This document shows positions 29,856-39,190 of a stretch of 64,000 nucleotides of DNA, piece by piece. The stretch's first letter is position 1, and every line of letters starts with the position of its first letter. Under the pieces are notes generated by a model. The model had not been told where the DNA came from, did not search any database, and was given only the letters and a program-made list of their open reading frames with translations. The stretch is from assembly GCA_964510955.1 (NCBI GenBank), contig CAZEDW010000005.1, forward strand, positions 1 to 64,000. The letters are read 5' to 3'. The DNA comes from JAFLCM01 sp964510955 (GTDB taxonomy: Bacteria; Planctomycetota; Phycisphaerae; Phycisphaerales; UBA1924). Position numbers and translations under genes: made by a program.

Positions 29856-31562
29856 ATGACCCAGCAGCCCCACGCCGCCGACTATCACGCCGACGGGACC
29901 GCCAAAGAGACGGTCATCTCGATGGTCATCAGCCTCGCCATGGCGCTGGTGGCCAAGAACTACGTCGTCGAGGCGTTCGTCATCCCCACCGGATCGATGG
30001 CCCCCACGCTGCTCGGGCAGCACATGCTGTTCCGCAGCCCGCAGTCGGGGTATGAGTGGACGGTCAACCCTTTCTACTACGCCGACACGCAGGGCCAGGT
30101 GCCCCTGCCCATCCAGGGCGGCGGCGGGCGCCCGCTCCCCACCGCCACCGACCCGATGTCCACCAGCCAGATCAACCGGTGGATCGCCAACCGCCAGGAA
30201 TACCGGGTCAACGAGGGCTACGCCCCGCCGCAGGAGACGCGGCCCGCCCGCGCCGGCGACCGCATCCTCGTCGAGAAGTACCTCTACGAGATTTTCCCGC
30301 CCCACCGCTTCGACGTCGTGGTGTTCAAGAACCCCGAGCAGCCCTCGGTGAACTACATCAAGCGCCTGATCGGCCTGCCCAACGAGCAGGTGTGGCTGGC
30401 CGACGGCGACGTCTTCGCACGCCCCACCGACGCCGGCAAGGCCCCGGACGGCGCCTGGAGCATCCAGCGCAAGAGCGACCGCCTGCAGAGCTCGCTGTGG
30501 CGCACGGTCTTCTCAACCGAGTACACCCCCGCCCAGACCGAGTTCGGCGGGGTCCGCAAGTTCTCGATGCCCTGGATCGGCCAGGGGTGGACCCAGGGCG
30601 AGGGCGCCGCACGCTCCGAGCTCCGCAGCGCCGCCGATGCCCCCGCCTCGCTCGCGTGGAACACCGCCAAGTGGCCCGTGTGGGACTGGGTGGCGTACAA
30701 CGACACGATCATCCAGGACGCCGCGACGATGCCCAAGTGGCCCGTCTCAGACCTGCGCGTCCGGGCCGGTATCAACCCCGACAAGCCGGGGCTCTCCACC
30801 AGCGCCACCATCACCGCGCGCCGGCACCAGTTCCGCGGCGCCGTCGAGAACGGCCAGGCGGTGCTCAGCATGCGCCCGCTCGCCGAGGGCAAGGCGCTCG
30901 GCGCGACCGGCGACCCGTCGCAATGGACCGAGCTGGCCCGGGCGCCCGTCTCCGCCGGCGTGCTGGCCCCCGGGCGCGTGACCAACTTCGAGTTCTGGCA
31001 CTTCGACCAGCGGCTCGAGCTGTGGCTCGACGGCACGCGCGTGGTGAGCGCCGACTACGACTGGACCGCCCAGCAGCGCGTCGCGTTCGTGTGCGGGCCG
31101 GAGAACCAGGCCTCGACCTTCGGGGCCGCGCGCCTCGCCCGCCCGGAGACCTACGAGGACGGACGCACCGGCACGCCGGGCGCCACCCGCCCCACGATCG
31201 AATGGAGCTTCGCCGGCTCGCCTGTCACGCTCACCCGCGTCGGCCTCGACCGCGACGTGTACTACGAGCCGCGCTTCAACGACCGCATCGGTCTCCCCGG
31301 CCTGGGCACCAGCCCCGACCGCCCCGCGAACCTCGGCCCCGATCAGTTCTTCTGCTGCGGCGACAACAGCCCCAACAGCCTCGACGGGCGCCTGTGGCCG
31401 GGCATCGACCCGTGGGTCGCCGCCGAGATCGACCCCGACGTCGGCATCGTCGACCGCAAGCTGCTGCTGGGCAAGGCCTTCTTCGTGTACTTCCCGGCGC
31501 CGTTCTACCTGCTGGACCGCATCCCGATTCCCGACTTCGGACGGATGCGGTTCATCCGGTAA
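29856..31562 (+). CDS. lepB: signal peptidase I, oversized form with large insertion
   Basis: Signal peptidase I cleaves signal peptides after Sec export, which suits a region so rich in secreted proteins. One N-terminal membrane helix (about 18-43) leads into box B with the nucleophile S47 (IPTGSMAPTL). The general base is K169 (VNYIKRLIGLPNEQ), and the closing box is GDNSPNSLDGR (D503). The protein has 568 residues instead of the usual 180-330. About 330 residues lie between Lys and GDN, including a beta-rich stretch (about 290-430; FEFWHFDQRLELWLDGTRVV) that looks like a concanavalin/LamG-type domain. The Ser-Lys spacing is also stretched. Confidence 0.9.
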   Translation: MTQQPHAADYHADGTAKETVISMVISLAMALVAKNYVVEAFVIPTGSMAPTLLGQHMLFRSPQSGYEWTVNPFYYADTQGQVPLPIQGGGGRPLPTATDPMSTSQINRWIANRQEYRVNEGYAPPQETRPARAGDRILVEKYLYEIFPPHRFDVVVFKNPEQPSVNYIKRLIGLPNEQVWLADGDVFARPTDAGKAPDGAWSIQRKSDRLQSSLWRTVFSTEYTPAQTEFGGVRKFSMPWIGQGWTQGEGAARSELRSAADAPASLAWNTAKWPVWDWVAYNDTIIQDAATMPKWPVSDLRVRAGINPDKPGLSTSATITARRHQFRGAVENGQAVLSMRPLAEGKALGATGDPSQWTELARAPVSAGVLAPGRVTNFEFWHFDQRLELWLDGTRVVSADYDWTAQQRVAFVCGPENQASTFGAARLARPETYEDGRTGTPGATRPTIEWSFAGSPVTLTRVGLDRDVYYEPRFNDRIGLPGLGTSPDRPANLGPDQFFCCGDNSPNSLDGRLWPGIDPWVAAEIDPDVGIVDRKLLLGKAFFVYFPAPFYLLDRIPIPDFGRMRFIR

Positions 31563-31626
31563 GACAATCCCGCACCCCGGAAAGCGGCGGCGCCGGCGAA
31601 CCGCGCGCCCCGCGAAGGGCAGGATT

Positions 31627-33114
31627 TCAAGGGCAGTTCTGCCCGAACGTCGCCAGGAACGCGGTGAGGTCGGGGGTGCTCACGACGCCGTCGCGGTTGA
31701 TGTCGGTGCAGGTCCCCGGCGGCAGGAAGCTCCCGAAGTTGACCAGCAGCAGGACCAGGTCGGCCGTGTCGCGCCGCCCGTCGCCGTTGAAATCGCCCAC
31801 GCATTCCGCGGGCAGGTGGTGCGTGTGCGGGGGAACGTTGGCCACCGTGAAATCGGCGTTCTCCGTGCCCATGACGGTGCCCACCGGCAGCCCGGGGCCG
31901 GCGCACACGGGGATCCGCCCACGCAAGTCTGGCAGTCGGATGGTGTTGACGCCGTCGCCGCCGTAGCGCGTGCCCATGAGCAGCGCGAGCGCCTCGTTCC
32001 CGCTCACGGGGAGGTAGCGCCCATCGCAGGGCTGGAAACCCTGCGGCGCGTAGGTGCCCGCGAACATGATGATCTCGCCGAGGTAGGTGCTCTGGTCGTC
32101 GGCCCCCGGGCCGCTGGGGTATACACCCAGCGTGCAGATGCAGTAGTTGATGGCCAGGGAAGGCTGATGGTTGTCGACCGGGAGGTTTCCCCCGGCGACC
32201 TGGGTGTCCGGGCGCCCGGGCACAGTGTGCGAGTGCGCCGGCATCTGGAAGACATTGAGCTGCGTGTCGCCGGTACCGATCTTGGTTCCCTGGTTGACGT
32301 TCGCCAGCCCCGCGCCCTGCCCATAGTCCAGCGCCGCCCGCCCGCGCAGGTCCGGCAAGCCGAAGGTGTTGCGCGCGTCGCCGCCGTAAAGATCGAAAAT
32401 CAGCGAGAACATCGCCTGGTTCTGAAACACCGACAGCAGGCGCCCGTCGGCCGGGAGCAGCCCGTTGGCGTTGACGGTCGGCGCGGCGTTCAGAAACACC
32501 TGGGCGTAGAACGGCAGGCCGGGGTTGCCCACACCGCCACGCGTCGCAACACCACGGATCGGGAATGCCCCCTGCGTCGCGATCGTGTAGTACATGGCCA
32601 GCGAGGGCTGCACGTTATCGAAGGTGTCGGGCCCGCCGGCGGGCGACGTCTGCTGGTTGCAGCCGAACTCGTGGGTGTGCAGCGGCATCTGTGACGCCGA
32701 CAGTGACACCTGGTCCTGGCCGGCGACCTGCGCGGGGAGGTATGAGGGGAGGTCCGGCCCCGCCCCGCTTCCGATCGGCGTGCGACCGCGCAGGTCGGGG
32801 AGCGCGAACGTCGTGACCCCGTCGCCGCCGTACGCGGCGTGGAGCTGGTCAAACAGGTACTGGTGCTGAGCCTTGATCAGCACCCGCCCGTCCGGCGTCA
32901 TCCAGTCCGGGGGCAGATCGATGGCGAACAGGCGGACCGGAACGCCCAGTCCATAGATGCCGAACTCGCTGATGGTGAAGCTCAGCGCGAGCGAAGGCTG
33001 GGTGTTGCTGAAGGGCTGCCCACCGCCCGCCGGGCCGGACTGCTCCGCCAGGGCCGCCGGGGCGGTCGCGATGAAAGAGGCGAGGAGGGCCGCGGGTGCT
33101 GTGAGGGTGCGCAT
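31627..33114 (-). CDS. secreted protein with three phage-tail-collar domains and dockerin-like tail
   Basis: A signal peptide (about 1-23) is followed by three tandem copies of the phage tail collar / microcystin-dependent-protein (MdpB-type) domain at about 35-165, 178-310 and 320-435. Each opens with a variant of NxQPSLAxxYxI and contains YGGDGxxTFxLPDLRGRxP and a HTH stretch (MPLHTHEF, MPAHSHTV, VPPHTHHL). The last 55 residues form a dockerin-like tail ending GQNCP. There are no phage genes nearby, so it is probably a cell-surface or extracellular protein. No function is established for chromosomal multi-collar proteins. Upstream there is no good Shine-Dalgarno sequence. Confidence 0.87.
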   Translation of the reverse strand: MRTLTAPAALLASFIATAPAALAEQSGPAGGGQPFSNTQPSLALSFTISEFGIYGLGVPVRLFAIDLPPDWMTPDGRVLIKAQHQYLFDQLHAAYGGDGVTTFALPDLRGRTPIGSGAGPDLPSYLPAQVAGQDQVSLSASQMPLHTHEFGCNQQTSPAGGPDTFDNVQPSLAMYYTIATQGAFPIRGVATRGGVGNPGLPFYAQVFLNAAPTVNANGLLPADGRLLSVFQNQAMFSLIFDLYGGDARNTFGLPDLRGRAALDYGQGAGLANVNQGTKIGTGDTQLNVFQMPAHSHTVPGRPDTQVAGGNLPVDNHQPSLAINYCICTLGVYPSGPGADDQSTYLGEIIMFAGTYAPQGFQPCDGRYLPVSGNEALALLMGTRYGGDGVNTIRLPDLRGRIPVCAGPGLPVGTVMGTENADFTVANVPPHTHHLPAECVGDFNGDGRRDTADLVLLLVNFGSFLPPGTCTDINRDGVVSTPDLTAFLATFGQNCP

Positions 33115-33314
33115 GGGAACGAGGGGTGGTGAGGGGGTTTCAAACCGGGGTCCACAACTCCTGGACCCGCCTCATCCATGCGAAAAGCAGACAGAGGCCG
33201 GCGGAGAAACCTCCGGATTGTCTGCATTCCCCGCCCGCCGCACGCCGTCCCCGAGCCACCCTCGGGCACCGGTGCGAAAGGTCCAAGAATAAGCCTCGGA
33301 TCACCCGTGTCTGC

Positions 33315-33320
33315 TACCAT
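33315..33320 (+). promoter_or_regulatory. -10-like hexamer at leaderless spacing (scpB)
   Basis: TACCAT ends six bases before the ATG at 33327. No -35 match is obvious at the expected distance. Confidence 0.5.
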
Positions 33321-33326
33321 CATCCC

Positions 33327-34058
33327 ATGGCCAGCTTACGGACGAGCGGATCAGTTGAAACGGAAGTCGAAGCCAAACCCGGCGTCGAAACCTCGCCCCC
33401 GGTGCGCCCCACGCTCGACCCCTCGCGATTGAACGCGGCGGTCGAGGCGCTGCTGCTCACGTGCGACCGCGCGGTGGCGGCGGGCCGAGCCTCACAGATG
33501 CTCATCGAAGCGGGGTTGCCCGAAGCCGACGCCTCGATCAGCGCGGTCAGGCAGGCGGTCGAAGAGCTCAACGCGTCGTACGAGGCTTCGGGGCGCTCGT
33601 TCCGCATCGAGGCCGTCGCCGGGGGATACCGGGTGATGACCGTCGCGGAGTTTGCCCCGGTCGCGGCGGTGGTGCGCGGGGCGCGGGAGAACGCCCGCCT
33701 CAGCCGCGCGGCGGTCGAGACGCTGTCCATCATCGCCTACCGTCAGCCGATCACCCGCACCGACATCGAGTCCATCCGCGGCGCCGCCACCGGGGAGGTC
33801 CTCCGCACCCTGCTCGAAAAGCGCCTGATCGCCATCGTCGGACGGGCCGAGGAGCTGGGGCGGCCGATGCTGTATGGCACGTCGCGCCGATTCCTGGAAG
33901 TTTTCGGCCTGGCGTCCATCCGTGACCTGCCCCCGGTGGGCGAGAACTTCCCGGCGACGAAGGCATCCAAGCCCGCCCCCGGCCTCGCCTCCGCGGAAAC
34001 TCACGATGCCGACCCGGGCGCCGCGGAGGATGCGTCCGGTCGCTCGCCCGGCGAGTGA
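33327..34058 (+). CDS. scpB: segregation and condensation protein B
   Basis: ScpB joins ScpA and SMC in the condensin-like complex that compacts and segregates the chromosome. This 243-residue protein has the tandem winged-helix core (about 30-200) with the family motif VETLSIIAYRQPITRTDIESIRG. Acidic and Pro/Ala-rich tails lie at both ends. scpA is not next to it, although the two are often paired. The start at MASLRTSGS is supported by the TACCAT hexamer six bases upstream. The lipoprotein gene follows 22 bases later and may be co-transcribed. Confidence 0.93.
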   Translation: MASLRTSGSVETEVEAKPGVETSPPVRPTLDPSRLNAAVEALLLTCDRAVAAGRASQMLIEAGLPEADASISAVRQAVEELNASYEASGRSFRIEAVAGGYRVMTVAEFAPVAAVVRGARENARLSRAAVETLSIIAYRQPITRTDIESIRGAATGEVLRTLLEKRLIAIVGRAEELGRPMLYGTSRRFLEVFGLASIRDLPPVGENFPATKASKPAPGLASAETHDADPGAAEDASGRSPGE

Positions 34059-34080
34059 CGCCACCCCAAGATCCCGTGCC

Positions 34081-34569
34081 ATGCAAACCACACCCGCCCG
34101 ACGCCTCGCCTGCGCCTGCTGTGCCCTGGTTGCCGGCGCCCTGGCGGCGTGCACGAGCAGCATCCAGGGGCGCGTGGTCCGAGGCGACGTGAGCTACATC
34201 GAGGTTGTTGATTCCAGCGATCCGCGCCTGAGCCAGGGCGGGCCCGGCGTCGGCGGCGTGGCCATCCACGCCCAGCTCGATCCCACGGCCATCAAGCGCA
34301 AGACCATCGGGCGCGCGGTCAGCGGCGGCGACGGGCGATTCTCGATCCCTCTCGACGAGTTCGGCGCCGGCCTGCTCGATTACGACCTGGGCGTGTACGC
34401 GAGGCGCCGCGGCTTCGAGCCCGCCGAGGGGTTTTTCAAGCTGCCCGGCGGCTCGCGCCGCGTCCTGGTGGTCATGGCCCCAGGCCAAGACAAGGCCACC
34501 AGCGACCAGCCCGACACGCTGTGGGAAGAGTTCGACGCCGGGCGCCTGCCCGGGGCACGCCCGCAGTAG
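34081..34569 (+). CDS. lipoprotein with carboxypeptidase-regulatory-like domain
   Basis: This 162-residue protein is a predicted lipoprotein: a basic N-terminus, hydrophobic segment and lipobox ALAAC put the lipidated cysteine at about residue 24. The mature part is a single beta-sandwich of the transthyretin/carboxypeptidase-regulatory type (GVAIHAQLDPTA; GRAVSGGDGRFSIPLDEFG; LGVYARRRGFEPAEG). Such domains usually bind or display rather than catalyse. It follows scpB closely on the same strand. Function unknown. Confidence 0.8.
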   Translation: MQTTPARRLACACCALVAGALAACTSSIQGRVVRGDVSYIEVVDSSDPRLSQGGPGVGGVAIHAQLDPTAIKRKTIGRAVSGGDGRFSIPLDEFGAGLLDYDLGVYARRRGFEPAEGFFKLPGGSRRVLVVMAPGQDKATSDQPDTLWEEFDAGRLPGARPQ

Positions 34570-34581
34570 CCTCGCGCGGGG

Positions 34582-35595
34582 CTAGGGAATGTCCGACCGC
34601 TGAATCCGCGGCGGCACCCACGCTTCGAATCTGAGATAGTTCGGGTGGGCTCGCTGCAGATTCCGGTACTCGGTGGCCAGCGCTTCAACGGTGTCATACG
34701 CCTGGATCGCCAGATCATGCTCGCGGTTGTACTGGGCCAGCAGCTCGGGGTCGGGGGGCTGGCGGAGCTTGCCTGTGTTGCGGTTCGATTCGAGCCTGTC
34801 TTTGGCCCTCTGCGCATTGTCGCGGTGCTGGATGAGCTTGGCGTTGGCGGTGTCGGCGTGGTTGGCGAGTTCCTTCTCGAACTGCTTCATCGCCTCCTTG
34901 ATCTCGTCGGTGTCGATCTTGATCACGTCCAGCTGCGCCACGGAGCGGAACGCGAGGTTCAGCTCGGTATGAGCCTGGCCCCAGTTGTCTCCGACGATCG
35001 CCGACCGCGCCCGACGGTTCTTGTCGTTGAGCTCTTTCTCCACGCCGCGACGGGCATCGGTGATAGCGCTGAGCCACGAATCCTGGCTGAGCAGCGGCTG
35101 CGCGCCGCCCTTCATGCTCGCCTTCTTGGCATCGAGCACCCGGATCACCACCGCCGCCTGCGCCGCGGACACGTCGCTGAGAAGCTGGTCCGGCAGGTGG
35201 GGGATGTTGTTGAGCCGACTCCGCGCCTCGGCGACTTTCCCGGCGCGCACGAGCGTGATGCCCAGGCCGAGTTGGATCTCGCGGTTGCGATCCCTTCCCG
35301 CCTGGCCCGGGGTCGTGTTCTTGAGCTCTTTCGTCAGCGACGTGACCGCGTCGTCGACCTCGCCCTTTTCGAGCGAGGCGATGGCCTGGGCCACCGCGTC
35401 CTCGCCAAGGTCAAGGCCCAGCTTGGCGCTCAGGTCGTCTTTGGCGGCGCCGAGCGAGGCGCACGCCAGGGCGACTCTTCCAGTAGCGAGCGCGGCGGCG
35501 GTCACTCGCCCGTTCGCCGACCCCGTCAGAATCGCCGTCCCGGTCAAGAACATCGTCAGCAATCTGATCACGGATCGGTCATGCGAACTCGTCAT
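34582..35595 (-). CDS. secreted coiled-coil/helical protein of unknown function
   Basis: This 337-residue protein starts at MTSSHDRSVIRLL, where CGGAGAA gives a good Shine-Dalgarno sequence eight bases upstream; an ATG 11 codons earlier is less likely. A signal peptide covers about 1-32. The rest is helical. TPR-like stretches (about 55-125: AVAQAIASLEKGEVDDAVTS, then GITLVRAGKVAEARSRLNN) are followed by long charged helices likely to form coiled coil (about 195-290). No catalytic motif is seen. It could be a periplasmic scaffold. It converges on the lipoprotein gene. Confidence 0.72.
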   Translation of the reverse strand: MTSSHDRSVIRLLTMFLTGTAILTGSANGRVTAAALATGRVALACASLGAAKDDLSAKLGLDLGEDAVAQAIASLEKGEVDDAVTSLTKELKNTTPGQAGRDRNREIQLGLGITLVRAGKVAEARSRLNNIPHLPDQLLSDVSAAQAAVVIRVLDAKKASMKGGAQPLLSQDSWLSAITDARRGVEKELNDKNRRARSAIVGDNWGQAHTELNLAFRSVAQLDVIKIDTDEIKEAMKQFEKELANHADTANAKLIQHRDNAQRAKDRLESNRNTGKLRQPPDPELLAQYNREHDLAIQAYDTVEALATEYRNLQRAHPNYLRFEAWVPPRIQRSDIP

Positions 35596-35942
35596 GCTGA
35601 TTCTCCGGCGCGGGGTATCTGGCTTCATTACCTTGAGGCGTCACGCCCGTGGCAGTGGTACCTCAACTTGGCGGCAGACGCAACGCCGAGCACCGGTGCC
35701 CCGGCATGTACCGCCGGCACCCGAATGGCGGCATCAACCCCGAACGCGCGGCTCGCCACCACCACAACCCACCCAGTGCCGGGCCGCCGAGACCCGGCTT
35801 TGCGTTCGCCAAACCGCAATTTTGGCCCCGACGCCCGGCGTTAGCTTGATTCCCGCGGATGTTGCGGTAGGCTCTGATCAGCGCGCCGCCGCCGTCGCGC
35901 CCCAGTTCGGTCATCCGCACGCCGGGGGAAGAGAGGTACAAA
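35596..35942. other. divergent intergenic region with candidate promoter
   Basis: About 350 bases lie between two divergent secreted-protein genes. TTGATT (35846-35851) and TAGGCT (35868-35873), 16 bases apart, are a plausible promoter for the rightward gene. No gene or repeat is seen. Confidence 0.45.
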
Positions 35943-37529
35943 ATGAGGACGTTTAGCGTTGTTGCGTTGCTCGCGGGCGGGGCTGTGACCTTGAACGCGC
36001 TCGCCGCGGGAGGTCGTGGCTTAGTTGTAGCCGACCAAAGGGTGATCTACACAAAGATACCCACCAGCCCCACGTCGATCGTGCCGGGCGCGCTGGACCT
36101 GGCGGGCGCGCCTGTTGTCACCAACTTCCGCGCCCTTGAAGACCTGATCCTCTCACCCGACGGCAGCCGTTGGGTCATCAAGGGGCGGACGCAGTTGACG
36201 CCGGACTCTGAGACCATCCTTCTGATGGGCTCCGGGCTGAGCGGCACGATGTTCGCTCAGGAGGGGCGCCCCGTGCACGCGGGCGCCCCGGGCGAGTTGT
36301 ACGACTTCTTCGGATCGGCGCTGGGCGCCGGGCGTTTCAACACCGTGAACCAGTTCGCGTACTCCGCCCGCGCCCGCGGCGGCGTCGCTTCCGTCTTCCA
36401 GAAGGTCATCAAGTGGGACGGCGCCAACTTCTCGATCCCGTTCCAGATGGGGAGTTCCATCGGCGGCCTGGCGGACCTCGCGCCCAATCCCTCTGGAGAC
36501 GAGGTCTTCGGAAACTCCGTCGGATCGATCCACCTGCTCGACAGCGGCGCCGTCGGCTCGCAAGACAGCACGATCGGGAACATCAACTCCGCTCGCCGGC
36601 CCGCGATCATGTACGACCAGGAGGCGTTCCAGCAGTCCGGGGTCTCGACCATCGTGAACCTCGCGGGCACCGGCATCGAGCAGTGGAAGTCCATCTCCGC
36701 CAACACGTTCTACTCCTCGGCAACGGGCGCCCGCTGGATCGCCGAGGGAACAGTCAACCAGCCGACCAGCATCGACGGGGTCCTTGTGGTCGACGGCAAG
36801 GTGGCCATGCAAGAGGGGTCTCTGATACCCGGCACCGGGGTGACGTACGCCTCGACGAGCAACAACGACATGCGCTCCAACGGCGACTGGTACGCCCGCG
36901 GCCTCGATCCCGCCGGCAATGACTGGGCCGTGCGGAACGGCTCGCTCATCGCAAAGACGGGCGACCCGATCAGCGGCAGCGAGAACTGGGGCGACACCTT
37001 CTATGCCTTCAACATCAACCGCGTGGGCGGGTGGGTGCTCGCCGGGAACACCTCCGCCGGGACGCCGGCCACCGACTCGGTGGTGGTCGTGAACGGCACG
37101 GTGGTGCTCCGCGAGGGCGATCCCGTGGACGTCGATGGCAACGGCCTCTTCGATGACGACGCCTTCATCGGGCGCGGCACCAACACGCAGGTGGCTTTCG
37201 AGCCCAACGACTTCGTTCTCACCGACGACATGCACCTCTACTGCTTCGTCAACCTGCACAATGGCGCCGGCCAGGACCTCAACTCCAGCCCGGCGTTCGG
37301 CACGCCCCAAGCGTTCCTCAGGCTGACGCTCCAGGTCCCGCCGCCCCCGTGCCCGCACGACCTCAATAACAGCGGGCAGATCGACACCCCCGACCTGCTG
37401 ATTGTGCTGGGCAACTTCGGCACCGCGGTGCCGCCCAATACAGGGGGCGATTTCGACGGAGACGGTGACGTCGACACACTCGACCTGGTGTCGCTGCTGG
37501 GTGTTTTCGGCTCGCCCTGCCCCGCGTAG
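35943..37529 (+). CDS. secreted protein with dockerin-like tail
   Basis: This 528-residue exported protein has a signal peptide (about 1-22, ending NALAA). Its long beta-rich body has no recognised catalytic motif. Recurrent segments of the type LVVDGKVAMQEGSLIPGTG and VVNGTVVLREGDPVDVDGNG suggest a beta-propeller or a repeated display domain, as in other planctomycete secreted proteins. The tail runs from CPHDLNNSGQIDTPDL to FGSPCPA, two calcium-loop repeats flanked by Cys. GAGAGG before the ATG serves as Shine-Dalgarno sequence. Function unknown. Confidence 0.8.
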   Translation: MRTFSVVALLAGGAVTLNALAAGGRGLVVADQRVIYTKIPTSPTSIVPGALDLAGAPVVTNFRALEDLILSPDGSRWVIKGRTQLTPDSETILLMGSGLSGTMFAQEGRPVHAGAPGELYDFFGSALGAGRFNTVNQFAYSARARGGVASVFQKVIKWDGANFSIPFQMGSSIGGLADLAPNPSGDEVFGNSVGSIHLLDSGAVGSQDSTIGNINSARRPAIMYDQEAFQQSGVSTIVNLAGTGIEQWKSISANTFYSSATGARWIAEGTVNQPTSIDGVLVVDGKVAMQEGSLIPGTGVTYASTSNNDMRSNGDWYARGLDPAGNDWAVRNGSLIAKTGDPISGSENWGDTFYAFNINRVGGWVLAGNTSAGTPATDSVVVVNGTVVLREGDPVDVDGNGLFDDDAFIGRGTNTQVAFEPNDFVLTDDMHLYCFVNLHNGAGQDLNSSPAFGTPQAFLRLTLQVPPPPCPHDLNNSGQIDTPDLLIVLGNFGTAVPPNTGGDFDGDGDVDTLDLVSLLGVFGSPCPA

Positions 37530-37544
37530 GCAGCCCGGCTCACA

Positions 37545-38864
37545 TCAGCCGATAGCTCCGCCGGCGTCGGCAGCCGGCAGTCTCGTGCGTAACGCCCAAA
37601 CGACCGCCAGCAAGCCCACCACCGTCAACCCGGCCCCGACATAGAAAGGGGCGCCCGGCACCTGCACGGCCCGCTCCTTGTCGATGAAGTGCGCGAAGAC
37701 ATTGGTCGAGATCAGCGGCCCGATGATGGCAGCGAACGAGTTCAACGCCGTCATCGCGCCCTGGGTCTCGCCTTGCTCGTTGCCCGGGACGCTCTTGGTG
37801 ATGATCGACTGGCACGCCGGCCCGGCGATGCCGCCCAGCGACGCCCCGAAGACCATGACATAGATCATCCACCCCTGCGGGGCCCAGCCGTAGCCCGCGA
37901 ACGCCAGCACGGCCATCACGAAGCCGAGGATCACCGATCGCGCCTCACCCATGGCCGGGATGAGCCTGCGCGCCAGGCCGCCCTGCACCACCGCCGCCCC
38001 GATGCCGACGACCGTGAGCGAGAGCCCGACCTCCCACGCCTCCCACCCGTAGCGGTGCTGCGTGTACAGCGCCCAGGTGGCGTGCAGCCCGAACTGCGCC
38101 ACGTTGGCGAGGAACAGCGCCGCCCCGAGCTCGAGCACGACCGGGTACTTCGTCAGGTGCATGAACGTGGCGATCGGGTGCGAACGGCCCAGGTGGAACG
38201 GGCGGCGACGATCCGCCGGGAGTGACTCCGGGAGCACGAACCACCCGTACGCCCAGTTCAGAAGGCACAGCATCCCCGCCACGTAGAACGGCAGGCGGAT
38301 CGGATCATGACCGATGGCACGCGCCGCCCACTCCAGCCACGACGGGGCGGCTTCGGCGTGCGCTTGTGCGTACTCGCCGAGCCCTACCAGCAATCCACCC
38401 ATGATCGGCCCGAACACGAATCCCAGCCCGAACGCCGCGCCGATCACCCCGAACCCCGCGGCCCGCTTGTCCGGCGGCGTGACGTCGGCGATGTACGCGT
38501 TGCACGCGGTCATGTTCGAGCCGCTGACGCCGTTGATCGCGCGGGTGATGAAGAGGATCGTCAGGCTCGGCGCCAGCGCCTGGGCGAAGTAATCGATGCC
38601 CGAGCCGAGCAGCGAGATCAGGATGATCGGGCGCCGTCCGAAGCGGTCCGACAGCGATCCCAGGATCGGCGAGCACACAAACAGCATCACCGCGAATGTG
38701 ACCGCGAGCCAGCCGAACGGTCGCGCCGCCGTCTCGGGCGACGCCCCGGCGCCCTGGAGCTCCTGCACCAGGCGCGGCCCCACCGGGATCAGCAGCCCGA
38801 ACCCCAGCACGTCGAGCAGCAGCGTCAGGAAGATGAAGCGGACGGCGGGCTGGTGTCGGGTCAC
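37545..38864 (-). CDS. MFS transporter (TetA/drug:H+ antiporter-like)
   Basis: This 439-residue major facilitator protein has about twelve membrane segments. The signature loop between helices 2 and 3 is present (GSLSDRFGRRPIILISLLGS), as is the motif-C-like region FGLGFVFGPIMGGLLVG typical of 12-helix drug antiporters and tetracycline exporters. The N-terminal FLTLLLDVLGFGLLIPVGP is characteristic of the TetA(class A-H)-like branch. The substrate is unknown and resistance should not be assumed. The start is GTG at 38864 with GGGAG nine bases upstream. Confidence 0.9.
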   Translation of the reverse strand: MTRHQPAVRFIFLTLLLDVLGFGLLIPVGPRLVQELQGAGASPETAARPFGWLAVTFAVMLFVCSPILGSLSDRFGRRPIILISLLGSGIDYFAQALAPSLTILFITRAINGVSGSNMTACNAYIADVTPPDKRAAGFGVIGAAFGLGFVFGPIMGGLLVGLGEYAQAHAEAAPSWLEWAARAIGHDPIRLPFYVAGMLCLLNWAYGWFVLPESLPADRRRPFHLGRSHPIATFMHLTKYPVVLELGAALFLANVAQFGLHATWALYTQHRYGWEAWEVGLSLTVVGIGAAVVQGGLARRLIPAMGEARSVILGFVMAVLAFAGYGWAPQGWMIYVMVFGASLGGIAGPACQSIITKSVPGNEQGETQGAMTALNSFAAIIGPLISTNVFAHFIDKERAVQVPGAPFYVGAGLTVVGLLAVVWALRTRLPAADAGGAIG

Positions 38865-39190
38865 TTGGGTGCTCCCACGATCGGTCGAACGCTCCGCGGC
38901 TGCGAACTGAACCCCCGCCCTGGCGAGTCGGGCTGGTGGGCGTTTCCGAGCAGGCTACGACGGACAGAAGATTATTCCGCAGCCGGGCAATCACGGCTAT
39001 CGAAATGAGGCGGGCACACCCACGCCTTAGCCTGAACCGATGCACGCTCGACCTCGCGACCGCCCGCGGCTTGAACAACCACGTTCCCCCACGATAAGCT
39101 CTCCAACACCGATGGACGCGGGCCGAGAAGCCGCGGCGCCCTCTTGGACGACCCGGTTGTTTGTATCCAGGAAGCAAGGCAGTGGCAGCC
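38865..39190. other. divergent intergenic region with candidate promoter
   Basis: TTGAAC (39071-39076) and GATAAG (39093-39098), 16 bases apart, form a plausible promoter for the response-regulator gene. Nothing else is recognised in these 326 bases. Confidence 0.5.

Noticed and set aside
31627..33114. Prophage remnant because of tail-collar domains
   Set aside because: The protein has a signal peptide and the same tail as its neighbours, and no other phage gene is nearby.
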